The notes under the pieces were generated by a model. The model saw nothing but the letters and a program-made list of their open reading frames with translations, was not told where the DNA came from and made no database searches. From positions 1,798,001 through 1,862,000 of the forward strand of contig NZ_CP069533.1 of NCBI RefSeq assembly GCF_016889765.1: a stretch of DNA of 64,000 nucleotides, read 5' to 3'. Source of the DNA: Corynebacterium minutissimum. GTDB taxonomy: Bacteria; Actinomycetota; Actinomycetes; Mycobacteriales; Mycobacteriaceae. Position numbers and translations under genes: made by a program. This document shows positions 53,710 through 61,351 of this stretch, one piece after another (within the stretch, counting starts at the first letter, position 1; every line of letters starts with the position of its first letter).

Positions 53710-54948
53710 GTGAGTGAACAACACAAACCTACCGTTACTGTTTTTGGAGATGGCCAGCTTGCGCGCATGATGCAGCCGGCCGCGGCTGAGCTCGACATCC
53801 ACCTGCGCCTCCTGGCATCCGAGCCGGGCAAGTCCGCCGCGCAGGTCATTCCCGACGTCGTTCTTGGTGATTACCACGACTATGACGTTCTGGTTAAGGC
53901 TGCAGAAGGCGCAGACGCGGTGACCTTCGAACACGAGCATGTACCGGCGGAGCATGTGCGCGCGCTTATCGACGCCTCCTACAACGTCCAGCCCCAGCCT
54001 TCCGCACTCCTCTACGCGCAGGACAAGCTGCTCATGCGTCAGAAGCTTTCTGAATTGGGCGCCCCGGTGCCGCGCTTTGCCGCCATCGAGTCGGTGGAGG
54101 ATGCGCGAGAGTTCGCCGCGCTTGTCGACGGGCACGTGTGCCTCAAAGCCCGCCGCGGTGGTTACGACGGCCACGGCGTGTGGTTTCCCTCTGCGGAGGA
54201 ATTAGAACCGCTGGTAGAGGAGCTTCTGGCCGCTGGCACGCCGCTGATGGCGGAAGAAAAGGTGGCTTTGACTCGTGAGCTGTCCGTGCTCGTTGCCCGC
54301 CGCCCTTCCGGTGAGGTCAAGGCATGGCCGGTAACCGAGTCTGTGCAGCGCGACGGTATCTGTGCTGAGGCTTTCGCGCCTGCCCCGAACCTCTCGCCGG
54401 AGTTGGCGGAACATGCCATGCAGGTCGGCATTCAGGTCGCCACCGAACTCGGTGTCACCGGAGTCTTGGCGGTGGAGCTTTTTGCCTTTGCCGCTGAGCA
54501 GGATGCGGGGGCCATTATTGCCTCAGCCTCTGGTGCCCCGGGGGCACACATCCGTGAGGACATTGCCGTCAATGAGCTGGCCATGCGCCCGCACAACACC
54601 GGACACTGGACCCAGGATGGTTGCGTGACCTCACAGTTTGAGCAGCACCTACGGGCCGTGCTGGACCTGCCGCTGGGCTCCACTGAGCCGCTGGCTCCGG
54701 TGACAGTCATGGCCAACGTCCTCGGCGCAGAAAAGGATCCGGCCATGCCGATGCCAGACCGCGTCCGCGAAGTCATGGAACGCTACCCAGAGGCCAAGAT
54801 CCACCTCTACGGCAAGGATCACCAGGCTGGCCGCAAGATCGGGCACGTCAACGTCACTGGTCAGGACGTTGCTGAGACGCGCCGCATTGCCGCCGATGCT
54901 GCCCATTACCTCGTCCACGCGCAGTGGGCGGAGGATTCCAACGCTTAA
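53710..54948 (+). CDS. purK: 5-(carboxyamino)imidazole ribonucleotide synthase
   Basis: About 412 residues, ATP-grasp. First of two steps that carboxylate AIR in purine synthesis. Segments: VTVFGDGQLARMMQPAAAELDI, DAVTFEHEHVPAEHV, QDKLLMRQKLSELGAPVPRFA, CLKARRGGYDGHGVW, LMAEEKVALTRELSVLVAR, VTGVLAVELFAF, NELAMRPHNTGHWTQDGC. The usual FEN motif reads FEHEHV here. A TAGTAT box at 53697-53702 places transcription at about the GTG, which suggests a leaderless start; AAGGAG directly abuts the codon. purE follows after 12 bases. Confidence 0.94.
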   Translation: MSEQHKPTVTVFGDGQLARMMQPAAAELDIHLRLLASEPGKSAAQVIPDVVLGDYHDYDVLVKAAEGADAVTFEHEHVPAEHVRALIDASYNVQPQPSALLYAQDKLLMRQKLSELGAPVPRFAAIESVEDAREFAALVDGHVCLKARRGGYDGHGVWFPSAEELEPLVEELLAAGTPLMAEEKVALTRELSVLVARRPSGEVKAWPVTESVQRDGICAEAFAPAPNLSPELAEHAMQVGIQVATELGVTGVLAVELFAFAAEQDAGAIIASASGAPGAHIREDIAVNELAMRPHNTGHWTQDGCVTSQFEQHLRAVLDLPLGSTEPLAPVTVMANVLGAEKDPAMPMPDRVREVMERYPEAKIHLYGKDHQAGRKIGHVNVTGQDVAETRRIAADAAHYLVHAQWAEDSNA

Positions 54949-54960
54949 AGGAGAGATGAC

Positions 54961-55461
54961 ATGGAACCGCTTGTTGGTCTGATTATGGGCTCTGATTCCG
55001 ACTGGCCCACTGTAAAACCCGCAGCTGAAATGCTCGCCGAATTCGGTGTGCCCTTCGAGGTGGGCGTGGTGAGTGCTCACCGCACCCCGGAGAAGATGCT
55101 GGCCTACGCCAAGTCCGCCCACGAGCGCGGACTTAAAGCCATCATTGCGTGTGCCGGCGGCGCGGCGCACCTGCCGGGCATGGTCGCTGCCGCCACCCCA
55201 TTGCCGGTCATCGGCATTCCGCGCGCGCTCAAGGACCTTGATGGCCTTGACTCCCTACTGTCCATCGTGCAGATGCCGGGCGGAGTGCCGGTAGCTACGG
55301 TGTCCATCGGCGGCGCGAAAAACGCCGGCCTGCTTGCCGTGCGTATCCTCTCCGCTGGCGACCCTGCGTTGGTGGAGAAGATGGCCGCGTACCAGGAGAA
55401 CATGGCCGCCGAGGTGGAGAAGAAGGACGAGAATCTGCGTTCCCAGCTTCTGGGGGAGTAG
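54961..55461 (+). CDS. purE: N5-carboxyaminoimidazole ribonucleotide mutase
   Basis: 166 residues. Second step after PurK. Motifs: GLIMGSDSDWPTVKPAAEML, EVGVVSAHRTPEKML, ACAGGAAHLPGMVAAATPLPVIGIP and QMPGGVPVATVSIGGAKNAGLLAVRIL. AAAGGAGAG ribosome site before the ATG. The stop abuts the stop of the convergent kinase gene. Confidence 0.97.
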   Translation: MEPLVGLIMGSDSDWPTVKPAAEMLAEFGVPFEVGVVSAHRTPEKMLAYAKSAHERGLKAIIACAGGAAHLPGMVAAATPLPVIGIPRALKDLDGLDSLLSIVQMPGGVPVATVSIGGAKNAGLLAVRILSAGDPALVEKMAAYQENMAAEVEKKDENLRSQLLGE

Positions 55462-56346
55462 TTAGCTAGGTAGCTCGGTGTCCCGGTCGGGGTAGGAGGC
55501 CTGCGCGCCCGCGCCGGTCACGGCGAAAGCCCCGACCCGGGCAGCATAGCGCGCCGCCTCCACCAGCGAATCGCCCTTCAGAAGTCGCGCGCACAGCGCG
55601 CCGGCGAAGGCATCGCCCGCGCCCGTCGTATCAACGGGAGTGACCTGTGGAGAAGCAATCTCCGTGAGGGTATCCTCCGCCACCAACGCGCCGCGCGCCC
55701 CGAGCGTCATCACGACAGAGGAAAAACCAGCCTCGCGTAGTCGCTGCGCCAGCTCCTGCGGCGTCCCCTCGCTATTGAACCCCAGCTGTTCCAGGATGAG
55801 CCCGGCTTCGTGCTCGTTAGCCAGCAGCGGATCCGCGCGCAGCAGAGCCTGTGGGTCAACCTTCACCACCGGCGCGAGGTTCACCACAACCCTGCCCGTG
55901 GCCAGCGCGATAGCCTTAGCACACCCTTCCGCGGGAATTTCGCCCTGCAGGAGAACCAGCTCCGATTCGGTGATGGGGGAGGAGTGGGTGGTGACGAAGG
56001 GGGCGTCGACAAGCGCATTGGCTCCCGGCACCACGATGATGGTGTTTTCGCCCTGCCCATCCACAGTGATGACGGCGAGGCCCGTGACCTCGTCGGTGCG
56101 GGCAACATGTTCAAGGTTCACGCCGCTGGCCTCAAGGTAGCGCATGGCGGGCGCCGCATAAGCGTCGCTGCCTACCGCGCCCACAAAGGTGACCGGCGCG
56201 CCCAGCAGTGCGGCCGCCACCGCCTGGTTAGCTCCTTTGCCACCCGCAGTAATCTCACCGCCGTGGCCCAACAATGTTTCGCCCGGCTTCGGATGCCGTG
56301 CGGTGTGGACCACGAGGTCAGCGTTGATGGACCCGACTACGCACAT
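55462..56346 (-). CDS. rbsK: PfkB family carbohydrate kinase, ribokinase-like
   Basis: About 294 residues from the ATG at 56346 (another two codons upstream). It phosphorylates ribose or a related sugar. N-terminal VVGSINADLVVHTARHPKPGETLLG and GGKGANQAVAAALLGAPVTFVGAVGSD are ribokinase signatures. The C-terminal VTPVDTTGAGDAFAGALCARLL carries the catalytic Asp and anion hole. The longer frame upstream overlaps the divergent DUF218 gene. Ribokinase is most likely, but no rbs transporter or regulator lies next to it. Confidence 0.88.
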   Translation of the reverse strand: MCVVGSINADLVVHTARHPKPGETLLGHGGEITAGGKGANQAVAAALLGAPVTFVGAVGSDAYAAPAMRYLEASGVNLEHVARTDEVTGLAVITVDGQGENTIIVVPGANALVDAPFVTTHSSPITESELVLLQGEIPAEGCAKAIALATGRVVVNLAPVVKVDPQALLRADPLLANEHEAGLILEQLGFNSEGTPQELAQRLREAGFSSVVMTLGARGALVAEDTLTEIASPQVTPVDTTGAGDAFAGALCARLLKGDSLVEAARYAARVGAFAVTGAGAQASYPDRDTELPS

Positions 56347-56383
56347 GCTCATGCAGACCAGTATGCACGTTAAGCTAAATGGC

Positions 56384-56848
56384 ATGCAGTTTCCGGTTCT
56401 AGTGTTGGGCGCGCGCGTGGTGGATGGCCAGCCGGGATCGCTGCTGCGCAGCCGCCTCGACCGGGCGGTTGTTATGGCGCGAGTGCTGCCAAGCGAGCCC
56501 ATCATTGTGTCCGGCTATGGGGAGGCGGACGCGATGCAGCGCTACCTTATCGAGCGCGGTGTAGCCCCGGAGCGTATCCGTGTGGAGCCGGTGGCAACCA
56601 GCACCAATGAGAACCTCGAGCGGGCCCATGCGCTCTGTTCGGATTACTCATATTTTCGCGTCGTGACGAATGATTTTCACGTTCTGCGCACCCGCGTGTG
56701 GGCCTGGCACCTAGGGATTCGGGTTCGTATACACGGCGTTCGCACGCCGCAGGAAGCGCGGGCGTGGAATTACCTGCGTGAGGTGGTAGCGACTCCGCAC
56801 TCGCTGCTGCGCATCCTATGGCGGCGTGTGGTGGCCCGGCTGCGGTGA
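56384..56848 (+). CDS. DUF218 (YdcF/ElyC/SanA-like) protein
   Basis: About 154 residues. PVLVLGARVVDGQPGSLLRSRLDRAVVMARVLP, IIVSGYGEADAMQRYLIERGVAPERIRVEPVATSTNENLERA and RVVTNDFHVLRTRVWAWHLGI are the successive DUF218 blocks. Members often sit in the cell envelope (e.g. SanA, ElyC), but this one has no membrane anchor. It starts 37 bases from the divergent kinase gene. The molecular reaction is not known. Confidence 0.85.
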   Translation: MQFPVLVLGARVVDGQPGSLLRSRLDRAVVMARVLPSEPIIVSGYGEADAMQRYLIERGVAPERIRVEPVATSTNENLERAHALCSDYSYFRVVTNDFHVLRTRVWAWHLGIRVRIHGVRTPQEARAWNYLREVVATPHSLLRILWRRVVARLR

Positions 56849-56905
56849 TTGTGCCCCGCCGCCCTCCATACCTCTTGCGGTGCAAGCCAGAGCTGGGATT
56901 AAAGG

Positions 56906-57376
56906 CTAGGCACCGATGATGATCAGCAGAATCGCGATGAGCCAGATGACAAACCAGTGACGCTTTTGCGGCTCGGTAGGGTTGGCCTTCTGCTGCAGAG
57001 ACTTGATGAAGTACCACGCGCCGGGCAGGCCGAATCCAATGCCCCAGAGGACCTCGGCTTCGCCAATTGCGTTCAGACCAATGAGAACCGAGAAAGCACT
57101 GAGGACGGCTTTGAAGAGAGAAAAATGGTGAATTGTGCCCGCTGAGGTTGAGGCCGGGGCTGGGGCTGGGGCGTGCTCCGCGGGTGCATGATCCGGCATG
57201 GGGGCTGGGGTGTAAGTGCGCTTCGGCTCTTCGAAAGGCTGCGCATAGGACTCGGCGAACGGGTCTGGGGTGGGCTGGGCGGAAGACTGCGAAGGCTCCG
57301 CGAATGGATTAGCCCCGCGGCCACGGGATGCCTCGGCCGACTCCTCGAAGGGGTTTGAGTCAAAGGGATTCGACAT
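56906..57376 (-). CDS. Membrane protein with Pro-rich, NPF-repeat N-terminus
   Basis: 156 residues. The first 85 are Pro/Ala/Glu-rich with short NPF/DPF repeats (SNPFDSNPFEES, ANPFAEPS, PDPFAES). The rest holds about three membrane helices (FKAVLSAFSVLIGLNAIG, VLWGIGFGLPGAWYFIKSL, WFVIWLIAILLIIIGA). No known family was recognised with certainty. It is flanked by short gaps and may be transcribed with the RNase H-like gene upstream on the same strand. Confidence 0.75.
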   Translation of the reverse strand: MSNPFDSNPFEESAEASRGRGANPFAEPSQSSAQPTPDPFAESYAQPFEEPKRTYTPAPMPDHAPAEHAPAPAPASTSAGTIHHFSLFKAVLSAFSVLIGLNAIGEAEVLWGIGFGLPGAWYFIKSLQQKANPTEPQKRHWFVIWLIAILLIIIGA

Positions 57377-57414
57377 GGGATTTACCCTAGGACACGGAGC
57401 GGATAAACCCCGAA

Positions 57415-58455
57415 TTAGAGTTTCGCCAATGCTTTACTAATGCCCTCTTTGAGCGTGGGCTGCGATTGTTTCCGGGGATGCGCGATGGCGCGCAGGCCCA
57501 TGTACGCAATCTGGTCGGCGGCCCTGTTGAGCGGATCGCCGGCGTGGCCTAGCACGCGGCGAATCGTCACATCGCAGACACCCTCGACATCATTCCACGC
57601 CTGCTGGAAACGCGAACGCGACCCCGAGGAGAGCCCGCGCCACACACCCCGCGACCGCATGGCCTTCGACCCCTTCGTCCGAATCTGCTGCACCGCATCG
57701 AGTGCGGCAGCGGAGTCTGACTCGATGATGGCCTTGGTAGCACCGACCTTGAGCAGATATTTCAGCGCCAAGGTGAGGGACTCGAGCTCGAGCTCATCGG
57801 TACTAGCAGTGGTGTCGCGCGTGCGCAGGCGGTAATCACCATTGCTCGCCACGAAGCACATGGCCCCCTTGAACACGGTGTCGGAGGATGCGTCGGTGGC
57901 AATGCGCACCGTGGCGCCCTCTGGCCATGAGCTGGCCGTGGAGAAACTCGGCCACCAGTGCGCCTTGGGGGTCTCCACCTTCACGGCCTGCTTTGTGCGG
58001 GGAGCCTCGCCCTCCTTCTTGGCGCGCCGGGCAGTAATGCCTGCCTCCTTGCGCCGCACGGAGCTCGCGCTTCGCGCAGCGCGATTTTCCTCCGCAAAGC
58101 TTCCCGTCACGGTATAGCCGCGCTCCTCCAGAGCTGCACGCAGGGCGGTTTGGCGGCGGCCCGTGACGATCCACTTGCGGCCCTTCACGTTCTTCGTGGC
58201 CTTCACAAACTCGCGGACGGCCACCTCGACGATATCGCCTGTGCGGATGTGGCCCTTGCGTACGAAGCGGGTGTTCTTGGTGTTGACGGCGATGACCCAG
58301 CCGTTAATAGTCCCGCCTTCCGCGGAATCCCAGCGCTCATCCCACAGGGCGATCGCCACGTGCACCGGGGCCGAGACCATGTCTTTGGTGATCTTGCGGG
58401 TGCCGTACGTTCGCGACTGGGTGCCCGTGAGGGCAGAGAGCTCGAGTGGTTCCAT
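57415..58455 (-). CDS. RNase H-like domain protein
   Basis: 346 residues. The N-terminal 120 residues resemble a second small domain (HVAIALWDERW, VRKGHIRTGDIVEVAVREFVK, IVTGRRQTALRAALEERGYTV). A basic Ala/Arg/Lys-rich linker follows at about 125-165. The C-terminal part (about 180-330) shows RNase H fold features: VRIATDASSD (first Asp), ELELESLTLALKYLL (Glu), AIIESDSAAALDAV (Asp), and VLGHAGDPLNRAADQIA (final Asp). It may cleave RNA in RNA-DNA hybrids, but it is a divergent member and the role is unproven. Confidence 0.78.
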   Translation of the reverse strand: MEPLELSALTGTQSRTYGTRKITKDMVSAPVHVAIALWDERWDSAEGGTINGWVIAVNTKNTRFVRKGHIRTGDIVEVAVREFVKATKNVKGRKWIVTGRRQTALRAALEERGYTVTGSFAEENRAARSASSVRRKEAGITARRAKKEGEAPRTKQAVKVETPKAHWWPSFSTASSWPEGATVRIATDASSDTVFKGAMCFVASNGDYRLRTRDTTASTDELELESLTLALKYLLKVGATKAIIESDSAAALDAVQQIRTKGSKAMRSRGVWRGLSSGSRSRFQQAWNDVEGVCDVTIRRVLGHAGDPLNRAADQIAYMGLRAIAHPRKQSQPTLKEGISKALAKL

Positions 58456-58473
58456 ATCCCTATTAGTAAACCA

Positions 58474-59055
58474 TTAGGAGCGGTCCACGACCCAAGCTAC
58501 GGGCAGTTCCTCACCCACAGAAGCCACCCGATTCAGCAGAACCGGCCGGGTAATCGTTAGCGTATAGCCCTCTGGGTTATAGGACACTTCAAGCCCTGTC
58601 TCCTCTGAGACCGCGACCGCGCGGGCACGGACGAAGGCGTGGGCGGAGGGATCGACGAGGACGTCGTCAAGCGCAACGTGGCACCGCTCACCATCGTTGA
58701 GATCGGCAATGAGGGACGCCAGGAAGCGTGGCGGTACCGTCTCGGAGCGGTGCGGGGTCTGCTTAAAAGGATTTTCTCCGAGCGGGGCGGTGGCCAGATG
58801 GCGCTCCGCCTCGGTGCGGGCACGCTGCGGAATAGGGGAAAGCGGTGCGTTGGCCTCCAACTTATCGGCGATGAGCAGTGCTTCCTGCCACGCCATCGCA
58901 TCGAGGGCACCCGAAAGAAGCGCGGCGAGCACCTCTGAAGCTGAGCGTGCGCCCGTGTCCTCGGGTATCGCGGCAAGGATGCGGTTGCGCTGCTGATCAG
59001 AAAATGTCTTGCTCCACCAGGACAGGAGGCCATAGGCCTTGAGAAGAGAGAACAT
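58474..59055 (-). CDS. Conserved protein of unknown function
   Basis: About 193 residues from the ATG at 59055. No signal peptide. Features: SLLKAYGLLSWWSKTFSDQQRNRILAAIPE, EVLAALLSGALDAMAWQEALLIADKLEANAPLS and a C-terminal part with a beta-type pattern (GYTLTITRPVLLNRVASVGEELPVAW). No domain recognised. The divergent sigma-factor gene starts 86 bases away. Confidence 0.7.
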   Translation of the reverse strand: MFSLLKAYGLLSWWSKTFSDQQRNRILAAIPEDTGARSASEVLAALLSGALDAMAWQEALLIADKLEANAPLSPIPQRARTEAERHLATAPLGENPFKQTPHRSETVPPRFLASLIADLNDGERCHVALDDVLVDPSAHAFVRARAVAVSEETGLEVSYNPEGYTLTITRPVLLNRVASVGEELPVAWVVDRS

Positions 59056-59140
59056 GTTCACGAGTTTACTGTTTGGCTGTAACGCTGGGCTATCAGTTGC
59101 CACATACCTAGTGAGCCCATCAGTAATCTGGAGATTTTTA

Positions 59141-59635
59141 GTGTCTGTTTTAACTTTGCCTGGTTCGCGGAAGCGGGAGTTTTCCCGTCTCTTCCGCGAG
59201 CATTACCCGGCGGTGTTGGCATATCTGCGCCGCCGCGTCCCACCAAGCCATGCCGAAGAGCTGGCTGCTGACGTCTTCGAGCGCGCCTGGGCCGGCTTCG
59301 ACTCGATGCGCGGCACGCCACTGCCCTGGTTGTATGGCATCGCCCGCAATGTCATGCGCGAGTTCTACCGCACCCGTAGGGAAACGGAGAACCTCGACGA
59401 TCATGAGCTGGAATCCTATGCCGGCTACGATGCCGTCGACTTAAGCCTCGATATCAGCGAAGCTTTCCTGCGCCTTCCCTATGCCGACCAGGAAATACTG
59501 ACCCTCCATGCCTGGGAGGGGCTCGACCACCCGGAGATCGCCGAGGTCCTGGGCATTTCCCGCAACAACGTCCGCGTGCGCCTGCACCGCGCTCGTACTC
59601 ATCTATCTGAACTCACAGGAGAAACCGATGCCTAA
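59141..59635 (+). CDS. ECF-type RNA polymerase sigma factor
   Basis: About 164 residues from a GTG with TGGAG nearby. Region 2: FSRLFREHYPAVLAYLRRRVPPSHAEELAADVFERAWAGFDSMRG then PLPWLYGIARNVMREFYRTRR. Region 4: LPYADQEILTLHAWEGLDHPEIAEVLGISRNNVRVRLHRARTHL. It directs RNA polymerase to a stress or envelope regulon. Its end overlaps the start of the membrane protein that follows by 8 bases, so that protein is probably its partner regulator. Confidence 0.9.
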   Translation: MSVLTLPGSRKREFSRLFREHYPAVLAYLRRRVPPSHAEELAADVFERAWAGFDSMRGTPLPWLYGIARNVMREFYRTRRETENLDDHELESYAGYDAVDLSLDISEAFLRLPYADQEILTLHAWEGLDHPEIAEVLGISRNNVRVRLHRARTHLSELTGETDA

Positions 59636-60677
59636 CTCTCTCGACCAGCTACGTCAGGCAAACCCCGTTCCAAACGCCGCGCTTTCCGACGATTCCCTCA
59701 AGCACTCCGAAGCCACCCTCGCCCGCATTACCAAGGGGCGCCCGACGTGGACCTACGCTGCGGCCGGTGTGGCGGTCCTTGCGTTGGTCGGCGGTGCGTT
59801 CCCACTGCTGAATAACTCGGAGCCGGTGGCCTCGGCTTCGGAGATTTTGACCCAGGCCGGCGAAGCCGCCGGTGCGCAGCCGGATGCCGTAGATAAAGGT
59901 GTTACGGCCAAGGAGTACATGAAGCGCGTCGATACCCTCGGCGATGCCACCGCGATTACCGAATATGCGGTGGATGCGGGTGGAGCCGTGGAGGTCTCCT
60001 CGCAGGGAGAGGTCCCGGGCTTTGACCCGCAGCCTTCGGTGAATCCAGAGGACCTCGTCATCGCGACCGATCGTGCGCAGCTGGAAAAACTTGCGGATAC
60101 CTTCCCCAACCGCGCTCTTGGTGCGCTGGAATTGCTGCTCCAGCCGGGGCTGAGCAGTGAACAGCAAAAGATCACCTACGACATTTTGGCGGATACCGAC
60201 GGCAACGATGTGGGCAGCGTCGAAGGCGAAGGCGATGACGAACTTGTCACCGTGATTCGCGATTCCGACCAGGTCTCCTTCTCCGTCCTCCCCGCCAGCG
60301 GCCAACTGGTGCGCGTGGTAGGTCTGGTAGGCCCAGACGTGGAAACCACCGTGGACGCCACGGCCATCCTGGACTGCGTCTCCGTCACGGGCTTGGAGGG
60401 GCCGGACCGCATCTCGCTGGCATGCGCTGACAATAACTACCTGGTTAACCAGCTGGAATGGAAGAACTGGGGAGCCGATTCCGCGGAGGCGGAAGGCGTG
60501 GCCATCGAAAATGACTGTGACCCCAACTGTGCGGAGGGCACGTTTAATGAGGAGAGGGTAAAGGTGGTCGTCGATAAGCGCGAGGCGTGTGGCTACCACG
60601 CTGAGGTGTACTCCCGCGTCCGTGTGCAGTACCCCGATGGCCGTGAGGAGGAACAGCCGATTGGCTGCGCTCCCTAA
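59628..60677 (+). CDS. Membrane-anchored extracytoplasmic protein coupled to the ECF sigma factor
   Basis: 349 residues. The short cytoplasmic N-terminus (MPNSLDQLRQANPVPNAALSDDSLKHSEATLARI) resembles the anti-sigma-like segment of such proteins. One helix near residues 44-62 (YAAAGVAVLALVGGAFPLL) leads to a large outer domain rich in Asp/Glu with Cys residues near the end (NDCDPNCAEGTF). The gene overlaps the sigma factor gene, which suggests an anti-sigma or sensor role. No zinc-binding HxxxCxxC motif is present, so it is not a ZAS-type anti-sigma factor. Confidence 0.75.
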   Translation: MPNSLDQLRQANPVPNAALSDDSLKHSEATLARITKGRPTWTYAAAGVAVLALVGGAFPLLNNSEPVASASEILTQAGEAAGAQPDAVDKGVTAKEYMKRVDTLGDATAITEYAVDAGGAVEVSSQGEVPGFDPQPSVNPEDLVIATDRAQLEKLADTFPNRALGALELLLQPGLSSEQQKITYDILADTDGNDVGSVEGEGDDELVTVIRDSDQVSFSVLPASGQLVRVVGLVGPDVETTVDATAILDCVSVTGLEGPDRISLACADNNYLVNQLEWKNWGADSAEAEGVAIENDCDPNCAEGTFNEERVKVVVDKREACGYHAEVYSRVRVQYPDGREEEQPIGCAP

Positions 60678-61231
60678 GTAAGTTGGCGCAAGGCGAACTG
60701 GCCGTACATATCCCCTAAAGCCTCGGCGGTGTATTCACCGTCGGGGCTAAACCATTGGGCCACACCGATCCCCATATCGATGAGTGACCAGCAGGCGATT
60801 TTCAAGTTTTCGGCGCGGAAATCGCCGGCATTGACGATGGCCATCCAGCGCGCAACATAATCGCGACGCAGTTGGAGCACGACTGACTTGTGGGGTTCTT
60901 CGAGGTTGGTGAGCTCGTTATTGACCACGCGGACGCGCCGGGCATGGGTGGCGTGGAAGATGACGTGGGCTTTCATCGTGGCGACGAGCTTGTCGCGCGG
61001 TTCTGTCAGGCCCGCGAGTCCGGCGGCGTTGGCGCGGAGGAGGTCCTCCATGGCGGTGATGGTGACCTCGGCGAGGAGTTCTTGCTTGGAGGAGAAGTGG
61101 TTGTAGAGGCTGGAGGCGCGCATGCCGACGGCCTTGGCGATGTCCTCCATGCCCGTGGCGTGGTAGCCGCGCTGGTCGAAGAGGTCGAGCGCGGCGGCGG
61201 CGATCTGGTCGCGGCGTTTCTGGTTGGCCAT
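60674..61231 (-). CDS. TetR family transcriptional regulator
   Basis: 185 residues. N-terminal DNA-binding domain: RRDQIAAAALDLFDQRGYHATGMEDIAKAVGMRASSLYNHFSSKQELLAEV. The C-terminal ligand domain has HATHARRVRVVNNELTNLEEPHKSVV, similar to regulators of fatty-acid or acyl-CoA genes. It is divergent from the acyl-CoA dehydrogenase with a 120-base gap that contains two inverted repeats, so it likely represses that gene. It overlaps the preceding gene's end by 4 bases in the convergent direction. Confidence 0.9.
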   Translation of the reverse strand: MANQKRRDQIAAAALDLFDQRGYHATGMEDIAKAVGMRASSLYNHFSSKQELLAEVTITAMEDLLRANAAGLAGLTEPRDKLVATMKAHVIFHATHARRVRVVNNELTNLEEPHKSVVLQLRRDYVARWMAIVNAGDFRAENLKIACWSLIDMGIGVAQWFSPDGEYTAEALGDMYGQFALRQLT

Positions 61232-61283
61232 GGTGGGCCTCCTCCTGTTTTAGCTAATGGTGGTTAGTGTACCGTGCAGCTTC

Positions 61284-61318
61284 TTGACAGGTGACGAGAT
61301 TCAAGTCACAATTGTGAC
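61284..61318 (+). promoter_or_regulatory. Promoter and overlapping palindromic operator of the acyl-CoA dehydrogenase gene
   Basis: TTGACA at 61284-61289, a 17-base spacer and CACAAT at 61307-61312 form a promoter. The perfect palindrome GTCACAATTGTGAC (61305-61318) covers the -10. A second inverted repeat AATAC-6-GTATT follows at 61320-61335. Both are candidates for binding by the adjacent TetR protein. Confidence 0.5.
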
Positions 61319-61351
61319 TAATACCCATTCGTATTACCTGGAGAAGCAACC

